Shown here: positions 4,825-10,736 of the stretch, one piece after another
Position numbering within the stretch: the first letter of the stretch is position 1
Layout: the number at the start of each line of letters is the position of its first letter
NCBI GenBank assembly: GCA_019454705.1
Contig: JACFNS010000001.1
Span: forward strand, 16,684-29,200
DNA from: Taibaiella sp.
GTDB lineage: Bacteria > Bacteroidota > Bacteroidia > Chitinophagales > Chitinophagaceae
Direction of reading: 5' to 3'
DNA length: 12,517 nt
The notes under the pieces: model-generated
Told to the model about the DNA's origin: nothing
Databases searched by the model: none
Seen by the model: only the letters and a program-made list of their open reading frames with translations
Program-made: the position numbers and the translations under genes

Positions 4825-6753
4825 ATGAAAAGAATCCTTATGCTATTGCTATTGTGCGGTAGCTTTTTCTACGCAAACGCTGTATCTGTAAGCGGCAACA
4901 TTACTACTAACACTACCTGGACCCTGGCCAACAGCCCTTATATAGTTAATGGCGACCTGACTGTGGATTCAGGAGTGGTGCTGACTATTCAACCCGGTGT
5001 AGAAGTACGTGTAGATAGTACATACATTTTTCAGGTTGATGGAAAATTGTTGGCTGTAGGTACCAGTGCTGATACCATTAAGTTTACCGCCAACAGCGCT
5101 AACCACGTATTACATCCCTGGAATGGTATTACGTTTACCCTTAAGTCAGTAGATACCAGTAAGCTGCAATACTGCAGGTTTACATACGCAGATGTAGCGA
5201 TATACACCACAGGGGCTAAATTGAGAATAAGTAATTCAACATTTAAGCACAATAATATTGGTATACATATAAATAGTATACAATTCAACAGCTCAAACTA
5301 TACATACATTAATAAATGCCTGGTAACTCAGAACGATACAGGCATATACGATTCAGGCAACTGGTTAATAAATAGTATGGTGACCGAAAATGAAATTTCA
5401 TTCAACTATATTGGGCTGAGGGAAGAGAACAGCAGGCAGGGGTTAAGGAACTTTAATTACAATCACTTCAACTACAATACAATCGGGTATTCTGCTTCGG
5501 GCAGCCAGTTTGGTTCCAGGAGGAATACATACAGGGGAAATACTTTGTACGGGGTTTATTTTGCCCCCTCAACACCTGATGATCTTGGATATATCAGCGA
5601 GAACACTTTTGTCTATAATGCTACCGCTATCTATATTGACAATGTAACCAGCGTAAATGTTTATGCTAACACCATAGCATATAATGGTATTGGTATAGAT
5701 GATAATTTCAGTTATACAGGTACTATATCATCCAATAGCGTGGGGTTATTTTCCAATTGTTATTTAAACAACACATTTTATAATTATAAACAGAACGGAA
5801 GTATTGACAGGTCTACCAGAAACGATTGGTGGGGTACAACAAATACGTTAAGTATAGATTCCTCTATTTATGATTTTTACGATAATTCTACAAAAGGCAA
5901 AGTGGTTTACACATCTATTGCTACCAGTAGTTTCTGTCAATCTGTGGCGCCGCCACCGCCATGTTTTAATCCCAACTCGTTGAATGTTGTTGCTACGTCA
6001 CCAAATAACGCAACGGCAACATGGGCTGCAACATCAGGTGCAGCCGGTTACGAGTATTACATTATTCCACTCTCGTCTTCACCACCTTCGATGGGTGTTG
6101 TTACCACCACCACGTCAGTGAATCTAAACGGACTGACCGGTGGAGAGAAATATGTTTTCTGTGTACGGACCAAATGCCAGTCTTCGCCATTCTTGTCTGC
6201 ATGGGTATGTGACACTGTAACCATGCCCTGTGGCGCGCCGGCTTATGTTATCTTCAACAACATATCAGCCAACAGTGCTATTGTTTGGTGGGGAGCGACC
6301 ACAGGTGCAACCTCTTACGAGTACTATGTAGCGCCACATCCATCAACACCACCCCTTACCGCAAGTACCACCACCAACAATGTGGCGATTGTAAACGGTC
6401 TCAGCCCTAATACCACTTACGATGTTTGTGTAAGAGGCAAATGCGGTAGCTATTACTCTGCATGGAAATGCGATACTTTGCATACCGTAACCGGGATTGA
6501 CCATATAGACCTTCAGGATGCTATTCGGGTATTCCCAAATCCCAACACAGGCACGTTCACAGTCTCTTTGGATGAAATGTCAAATGATAATACATTTATC
6601 GTTTTGTACGACGTTACAGGCAGAGTAATGATGTCGAAAAAAATGAGTGCTTCTGAGGAAATGATTGAATTGCAAAATGCAGCTAAGGGAGTGTACCTGC
6701 TAAGGATAGTAACAGGCGATGCAGTAATCAATAAGCGTGTTGTTGTTGAATAA
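4825..6753 (+). CDS. T9SS-exported beta-helix and fibronectin-III surface protein
   Basis: This 642-residue protein has a signal peptide (likely cleaved after ANA, residue 19). Residues about 20-370 look like a right-handed parallel beta-helix: repeated short strands rich in N, T, S, Y and I (NTIAYNGIGI, NTFVYNATAIYI types), with the NDWWG motif at 333-337 common near the end of such helices. After a PPPP linker come two similar fibronectin type III domains, about 380-468 and 469-553. Both carry a GYEYYI/SYEYYV-type segment and a VCVRGKC-like strand. Residues 565-642 are a type A T9SS sorting domain (FPNPNTGTF at the start, GVYLLRI and NKRVVVE at the end). The protein should cross the outer membrane through T9SS and be attached or released. 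Beta-helices often bind or cleave polysaccharide, but no catalytic residues are recognisable. It is monocistronic, with a strong hairpin downstream. Confidence 0.9.
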   Translation: MKRILMLLLLCGSFFYANAVSVSGNITTNTTWTLANSPYIVNGDLTVDSGVVLTIQPGVEVRVDSTYIFQVDGKLLAVGTSADTIKFTANSANHVLHPWNGITFTLKSVDTSKLQYCRFTYADVAIYTTGAKLRISNSTFKHNNIGIHINSIQFNSSNYTYINKCLVTQNDTGIYDSGNWLINSMVTENEISFNYIGLREENSRQGLRNFNYNHFNYNTIGYSASGSQFGSRRNTYRGNTLYGVYFAPSTPDDLGYISENTFVYNATAIYIDNVTSVNVYANTIAYNGIGIDDNFSYTGTISSNSVGLFSNCYLNNTFYNYKQNGSIDRSTRNDWWGTTNTLSIDSSIYDFYDNSTKGKVVYTSIATSSFCQSVAPPPPCFNPNSLNVVATSPNNATATWAATSGAAGYEYYIIPLSSSPPSMGVVTTTTSVNLNGLTGGEKYVFCVRTKCQSSPFLSAWVCDTVTMPCGAPAYVIFNNISANSAIVWWGATTGATSYEYYVAPHPSTPPLTASTTTNNVAIVNGLSPNTTYDVCVRGKCGSYYSAWKCDTLHTVTGIDHIDLQDAIRVFPNPNTGTFTVSLDEMSNDNTFIVLYDVTGRVMMSKKMSASEEMIELQNAAKGVYLLRIVTGDAVINKRVVVE

Positions 6754-6783
6754 ATCGCAAGTGCTTATTGTATAACACAATTG

Positions 6784-6822
6784 AACAGAAAGAAACCAGT
6801 TTTATACGGGTTTCTTTCTGTT
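6784..6822. terminator. 14-bp perfect hairpin between convergent genes
   Basis: AACAGAAAGAAACC (6784-6797) and GGTTTCTTTCTGTT (6809-6822) are perfect 14-base inverted arms around an 11-base loop, 30 bases after the T9SS cargo stop. The gene arriving from the right ends at 6910. The stem is long enough to stop or protect both transcripts. There is no clean U-tract on the plus strand, so it may act as a 3'-end stabiliser as much as an intrinsic terminator. Confidence 0.6.
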
Positions 6823-6844
6823 GAGTGATATGATGTTGTTGGTG

Positions 6845-6888
6845 CCCCATTTCCCAACTCTCTCTCAATGCTTAGATTGGCCGTATAA
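6845..6888 (+). repeat. Imperfect direct repeat, copy A
   Basis: This 44-base intergenic stretch starts CCCCATTTCCCA, contains CTCAATGCTTA and ends GCCGTATAA. It aligns with 8299-8343 in the same orientation, with identical 12-base and 11-base blocks and a partly conserved tail. It lies just beyond the 3' end of the minus-strand barrel gene. Confidence 0.6.
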
Positions 6889-6909
6889 CTTTTTACTGAA
6901 TGTTGCTGC

Positions 6910-7659
6910 CTACTGTGATTGTTTCTTATAAAACCTGAACTGTATTCCCAATTCATACTGTAATGCTTGGAAGGGTTGGTAAACTTTAAAGGTATGTCCT
7001 GGGTAGTCGGTGCCCAGGTAGTCTTTTGTGTTTTCTTTCATGGTGATATTATAAGGAGCAAAAGCATAATGAACTGAAGCTGCGATACCTCCCTTACGGC
7101 TTATTTTTTTGAAAAACCTGAGCCCTGCATTAAGTGAGGCGGCAGCGTATGATAATTGCTCTGGCCCCATGTCTTTGTACTCAGTGTAATTGCTGTTTTT
7201 TCTCTTAATCGTGACCTTGCTCTGTTCAATGCCATCCATCATTGCTACGCCCATCCTTACGAAAGGTTCTATCTCAATAATTCTTGTTCTTTTTTTGTAG
7301 GCTATTTCAAAGTTGATATTAGAAATAGTGGCGCGTTTTGCAGTTCCGGTTACAGTTGTATAGTGGCCGAGCAATTGATACCTCTTATACATCGTTTCTT
7401 TCAGTGCCTTTTCATCAATCGTGTATGACAATATATTGAAATTAAGTCCGGCGTACCATTCGTTTTTTATCCGGAGAGCAAATAGATACCCTCCCCCGCC
7501 ACCTACTATCGCCCTGCCAATCAGGTTATTATTTACCGACTTAGATGAGTTAATTGGTGAAGAAACTGCACCGTGCAGTTGGAATCTGAAGGAGTTTTCT
7601 ATAGGCGCCTGTGCATATAAGAAAACCGGCAATAGCAAAAAGAAAATTAGTTTGGTCAT
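6910..7659 (-). CDS. Outer-membrane beta-barrel-like protein, unknown function
   Basis: This 249-residue protein has a signal peptide (MTKLIFFLLLPVFLYAQ). Alternating polar/hydrophobic segments follow, rich in aromatic residues and glycine: NEWYAGLNFNILSYTID, EPFVRMGVAMMDG, SYAAASLNAGLRFFKKI, GIAASVHYAFAPYNI and a last strand LQYELGIQFRFY. This is the look of a small barrel of the porin-family/OmpA-like-barrel kind, with the C-terminal aromatic strand followed by a short charged tail. I do not recognise a specific family. I chose the ATG at 7659 rather than an upstream in-frame start at 7680. It opens the signal peptide directly, and its ATG overlaps the TGA of the upstream lipoprotein gene (ATGA), a classic coupling arrangement. 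The two products are probably made together and may interact in the outer membrane. Confidence 0.75.
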   Translation of the reverse strand: MTKLIFFLLLPVFLYAQAPIENSFRFQLHGAVSSPINSSKSVNNNLIGRAIVGGGGGYLFALRIKNEWYAGLNFNILSYTIDEKALKETMYKRYQLLGHYTTVTGTAKRATISNINFEIAYKKRTRIIEIEPFVRMGVAMMDGIEQSKVTIKRKNSNYTEYKDMGPEQLSYAAASLNAGLRFFKKISRKGGIAASVHYAFAPYNITMKENTKDYLGTDYPGHTFKVYQPFQALQYELGIQFRFYKKQSQ

Positions 7660-8186
7660 TGTATGATGTTTACAGGGCATGCAATAGCTTGTAATAAACT
7701 ATTGTGAGCGAGAATATTTACAGAAAATATATAACTGCCTGTATCCGTTGGCTCCTGTTTAGGATAAAGCCTGAAAGTTTCGTTCGGTTTGGCCTCATTT
7801 AATTCCTCTGGAGATGGCATGGAGAAAAGTATGTTGAGTGGAGTGCCTGCAGGATAACCTGGTGCATAGTCTCTGTCGCATACTAATGTTATCTCTGTGA
7901 TGGTATCAAGCTGGCTGTATTTTTCGTATTCACAACTAGTGGCGTACGCGTTGTTAGCGAGAATAGTATTATTACGAATGAAACATATTTTCTGTTCCTT
8001 GTTCAATACCAGTTCAAGGTAAAAAGCGGAAGTGAGTACTTGTGTATCAGCCAGCCTGGGAATACTATCCCGGTTATCGTAGACTGATAATTGTAAGTTC
8101 CCGAGGTTGAGGCAATATCTGTCTCTTGAGCCACAACCGCAGCATCCGGAGAATAGTAGAACGGTAATAAAAATGCAATATTTCAT
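7656..8186 (-). CDS. Putative lipoprotein, cysteine-rich N-terminus, unknown function
   Basis: This 176-residue protein begins MKYCIFITVLLFSGCCGCGS. That is a short hydrophobic segment ending in a lipobox-like FSGC, so C15 is the likely lipidated residue, followed by further cysteines in CCGCGSRDRYC. The mature part is soluble, with predicted beta-strands and additional cysteines (ICF, TSCEY, LVCDRDY, ACPVN). The segment TITEITLVCDRDYAPGYPAG followed by TPLNILF recalls domains of Bacteroidota lipoproteins of unknown function, but I cannot name the family. An upstream in-frame ATG at 8210 would add eight residues; the inner ATG gives a standard lipoprotein signal. The gene ends in an ATGA overlap with the barrel protein gene. 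I found no clear promoter upstream of it. Confidence 0.7.
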   Translation of the reverse strand: MKYCIFITVLLFSGCCGCGSRDRYCLNLGNLQLSVYDNRDSIPRLADTQVLTSAFYLELVLNKEQKICFIRNNTILANNAYATSCEYEKYSQLDTITEITLVCDRDYAPGYPAGTPLNILFSMPSPEELNEAKPNETFRLYPKQEPTDTGSYIFSVNILAHNSLLQAIACPVNIIQ

Positions 8187-8298
8187 TGCTGTAATGGTGC
8201 GGTAGCTCATAAGGGCGGATTAATAGTTGTCTGAATAGGTTTTACAATGCAAGTATTATGCCACTTATTAGATACACAGTAGGTCTATATATTACCCC

Positions 8299-8343
8299 CC
8301 CCATTTCCCACTCTCCCACTCAATGCTTACCTTAGCCGCTTAA
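8299..8343 (+). repeat. Imperfect direct repeat, copy B
   Basis: This 45-base copy has the same order of blocks as 6845-6888: CCCCATTTCCCA, CTCAATGCTTA, then GCCGCTTAA. It sits in the divergent gap between the lipoprotein gene and the SDR gene, ending 11 bases before the SDR ATG. Its left end extends into a run of eight C (8295-8302). Together the copies bracket the two-gene minus-strand unit. Confidence 0.6.
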
Positions 8344-8354
8344 TATTATCAGAT

Positions 8355-9140
8355 ATGGATTTGAACCTGGTGGGTAAAAGGGCCTTGGTGGCAGGCAGTA
8401 CGCAGGGTATAGGTTTTGCCAGTGCTGCAGAGCTGGCGGCTATGGGTGCGAATTGTACATTAATAGCGCGCAACGAAGAGGCATTGAAAGCAGCTGTTGG
8501 CAAATTAGACAGCTCCAAAGGGCAGGTACATGGTTACTTAGTGGCCGATTTCAGCAAGCCGGAGCAGGTGAGGGAAGTAATTAACGGCTTTGTTACCGAT
8601 AATACCGTACATATATTAGTAAACAACAGCGGAGGACCCGCAGCAGGCCAGGGTATAGATGCAGCGGTAGAGCAGTTTGAGGCTGCTTTTCAGCAGCACC
8701 TGGTGTGCAACCATATATTGGCTACGGCGGTAGTGGCCGGCATGAAGGCTGCGGGCTACGGGCGCATCATCAATATTATTTCCACTTCTGTAAAGATTCC
8801 GCTTAAGGGGCTGGGTGTATCCAACACCATACGTGGTGCAGTGGCTTCATGGGCCAAAACCTTGTCCAACGAGTTGGGTAAATTCGGCATAACGGTGAAT
8901 AACGTGCTGCCTGGCGCTACAGGTACGGCACGGCTGGAAAGCATCATCAATAATAAATCGGCGAAGGCAGGCGTCAGCAAAGAGCATGTAGAACACGAAA
9001 TGCTGGAAGAAATACCAGCCGGGCGCTTCGGTCAGCCGGAGGAGATAGCCGCGATGGTAGCATTTTTGGCATCGCCCGCGGCGGGGTACGTCAATGGTAC
9101 CAGCATACCCGTTGACGGGGGCCGTACCGGGTCGATTTAA
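8355..9140 (+). CDS. SDR-family protein lacking the canonical Tyr-Lys pair
   Basis: This 261-residue protein has the classical short-chain dehydrogenase fold, annotated in databases under names such as 3-oxoacyl-ACP reductase. The Rossmann cofactor loop is G14-STQGIG20, the N-N-S-G-G motif is at 90-94, and the C-terminal substrate/cofactor segments VNNVLPGATGT and NGTSIPVDGG are intact. The strand before the active site (RIINIISTSV) supplies S143. Thirteen residues on, where Tyr-x-x-x-Lys should be, the sequence reads V-SNTIR: the Tyr position is S156 and the Lys position R160. A known SDR subgroup has S-N-x-x-R here, so this is probably a lineage feature rather than a mutation. Whether it reduces anything is open. 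R39 after the second strand suggests NADP(H). It stands alone: the upstream neighbour is divergent and ACIII has its own leader downstream. Confidence 0.88.
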   Translation: MDLNLVGKRALVAGSTQGIGFASAAELAAMGANCTLIARNEEALKAAVGKLDSSKGQVHGYLVADFSKPEQVREVINGFVTDNTVHILVNNSGGPAAGQGIDAAVEQFEAAFQQHLVCNHILATAVVAGMKAAGYGRIINIISTSVKIPLKGLGVSNTIRGAVASWAKTLSNELGKFGITVNNVLPGATGTARLESIINNKSAKAGVSKEHVEHEMLEEIPAGRFGQPEEIAAMVAFLASPAAGYVNGTSIPVDGGRTGSI

Positions 9141-9229
9141 AAACCGGATTAAAATCAGTTGATATACATAGTGTGGTTTTTTTGTTACTGTAGATACAAA
9201 GTTTTGTTAATATAAATTGTTTTTTAGCC

Positions 9230-9364
9230 CTGACAAAAAAATGACAAAGACACATTGTCAGAATATAAATATCCCTTGAAACCCTTGCCAGGCTTGACAA
9301 ACATTTTTTAACAAATGTGTATAAACTTTGGTTATTGTGTTGTAGTTTTGCCCACACTTTGTCA
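9230..9364. promoter_or_regulatory. Cluster of TGACAA/TTGTCA motifs ahead of the ACIII operon
   Basis: The hexamer TGACAA occurs at 9231, 9242 and 9295, and its complement TTGTCA at 9255 and 9359, five copies in 135 bases. The first and third form a perfect dyad CTGACAA (9230-9236)/TTGTCAG (9255-9261). A further dyad ACATTT-N6-AAATGT lies at 9301-9318. A recurring motif in both orientations upstream of a respiratory operon suggests binding sites for a regulator, although the region is A/T-rich. Confidence 0.4.
9343..9350 (+). promoter_or_regulatory. Candidate -7 element of the ACIII operon
   Basis: TAGTTTTG matches TAnnTTTG, 67 bases before the actA ATG. No TTG lies at the normal -33 distance. 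An alternative is TTGACA at 9294-9299 with TATAAA at 9320-9325, spaced 20 bases. Neither is conclusive. Confidence 0.35.
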
Positions 9365-9417
9365 AAAAGGAACGTTAATTTTCAAACTTATTATACGTGT
9401 CAGAATCAATTAAGCCG

Positions 9418-10668
9418 ATGTTCCGGAAAATTGCTCACAGCACTTTCGCTATAATCGTTGCAATTTTTGCATTTATCAGCACTGCGTATGCTCAGCCGGA
9501 TGGTAAAGCATTGTTCCAGTCAAACTGTGCCAGTTGTCACAACCCCATTAAGGAGTCGACAGGTCCTGCCCTGCAGGGCGTGTCTGCACGCGTGCCCAGC
9601 AAAGAGTGGCTGCACGACTGGGTGAAGAACTCAGCCTCGCTGATAGCGTCGGGAGATAAGTATGCCAACGAGGTGTACAAGAAATGGGGCATGATACCCA
9701 TGACGCCGTTCCCCAACCTGAGCAATGAGGAGATTGACGCCATTATTGACTATGTAGAAACTTATCAGCCACCTACAGCCGCCGCTCCTGCTGCGGGTGC
9801 TGCTGCTGAAGGCGCTGCCGAAGAAAATACCTGGCTGTACACGGTTATCACGCTGGTATTGCTGGTGTTTACCATCATCCTGTGGCGTATCAACCACGCC
9901 CTGCGCAGGGTGGCCAACGAGAAAGAAGGCATCACCAACCAGAAAGACATCCCTGTATATCGTAATAAAGTATTCATTGCCATCGCTGCCATCCTGGTAT
10001 TTATAGGCGCGGGTTACTGGGTAGTGAATGGCTCGGTAGAAATGGGCCGCCAGCAAAACTATATTCCTGAGCAGCCGATATTCTACTCGCACAAAGTACA
10101 CGCCGGCATCAACCAGATTAACTGTTTGTACTGCCACTCAGGGGCTGAGAAGAGTAAGCACGCCATGATACCTTCTACCAACGTGTGTATGAACTGCCAC
10201 AAGCAGATAAACGAATACACAGGCGAGCCACTATACACTATGGAGGGTAAAGAAGTGGACGGTACGAAAGAAATACAGAAACTGTACGAATACGCGGGCT
10301 GGAATCCTGAAAAGAAAGATTACAACCGCGACGCGGAGGGTAATATCCTGGCTAAGCCAATTGAGTGGGTGAAAATCCACAACCTGCCCGACCACGTTTA
10401 CTTCAACCACTCGCAGCACGTAGCAGTAGGCGAGGTAGCCTGCCAGCGTTGCCACGGTGGTATCCAGGAAATGGATGAGGTGTACCAGTTCTCATCGCTG
10501 AGCATGGGCTGGTGTATCAACTGTCACCGCGAGACAGAAGTGCAATTTGCGGATAACAACTATTACAGCATTTTTGAGAAATACCACGAAGAGATTAAGT
10601 CAGGCAAGCGTACAGGTGTAACTGTAGAAGACATAGGTGGTATTGAGTGTCAGAAGTGCCACTATTAA
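9418..10668 (+). CDS. actA: ACIII subunit ActA, hexaheme cytochrome c with N-terminal monoheme domain
   Basis: This 416-residue membrane-anchored cytochrome belongs to alternative complex III, which oxidises quinol and reduces cytochrome c or an associated oxidase. A signal peptide (cleavage near AYA-Q) precedes a monoheme cytochrome c domain: C37-ASC-H41 with a Met ligand in GMIPMTPFP (M92 or M95). A Pro/Ala/Gly-rich linker (about 118-134) leads to two hydrophobic helices at 139-156 and 186-204. The pentaheme ActA region follows, with CxxCH sites ending at H240 (CLYCH), H261 (CMNCH), H346 (CQRCH), H370 (CINCH) and H415 (CQKCH), the last one residue from the C-terminus. I prefer the ATG at 9418 to an in-frame GTG at 9397 because it puts the signal peptide at the start. 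It heads the operon, with actB 68 bases on. Confidence 0.93.
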   Translation: MFRKIAHSTFAIIVAIFAFISTAYAQPDGKALFQSNCASCHNPIKESTGPALQGVSARVPSKEWLHDWVKNSASLIASGDKYANEVYKKWGMIPMTPFPNLSNEEIDAIIDYVETYQPPTAAAPAAGAAAEGAAEENTWLYTVITLVLLVFTIILWRINHALRRVANEKEGITNQKDIPVYRNKVFIAIAAILVFIGAGYWVVNGSVEMGRQQNYIPEQPIFYSHKVHAGINQINCLYCHSGAEKSKHAMIPSTNVCMNCHKQINEYTGEPLYTMEGKEVDGTKEIQKLYEYAGWNPEKKDYNRDAEGNILAKPIEWVKIHNLPDHVYFNHSQHVAVGEVACQRCHGGIQEMDEVYQFSSLSMGWCINCHRETEVQFADNNYYSIFEKYHEEIKSGKRTGVTVEDIGGIECQKCHY

Positions 10669-10702
10669 TAGTTAATTGTAGTTTGATTGTAACATAAAAA
10701 AT

Positions 10703-10728
10703 ATTCGGAAACGCTAATTATACCGAAT
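10703..10728 (+). promoter_or_regulatory. Small inverted repeat between actA and actB
   Basis: ATTCGG (10703-10708) and CCGAAT (10723-10728) are perfect 6-base arms around a 14-base A/T-rich loop in the 68-base actA-actB gap, ending 8 bases before the actB ATG. It might tune the relative output of the two genes, but arms this short can arise by chance. Confidence 0.2.
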
Positions 10729-10736
10729 CGAGCCAT

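Noticed and set aside
9136..9183. AAAAACC...GGTTTTTT as a terminator for the SDR gene
   Set aside because: The arms are 7 bases of mostly A/T with a loop of about 30 bases; the pairing is too weak to call.
9631..10137. Minus-strand open frames inside actA
   Set aside because: They are antisense to heme motifs and membrane helices of ActA, and are explained by codon bias of the real gene.
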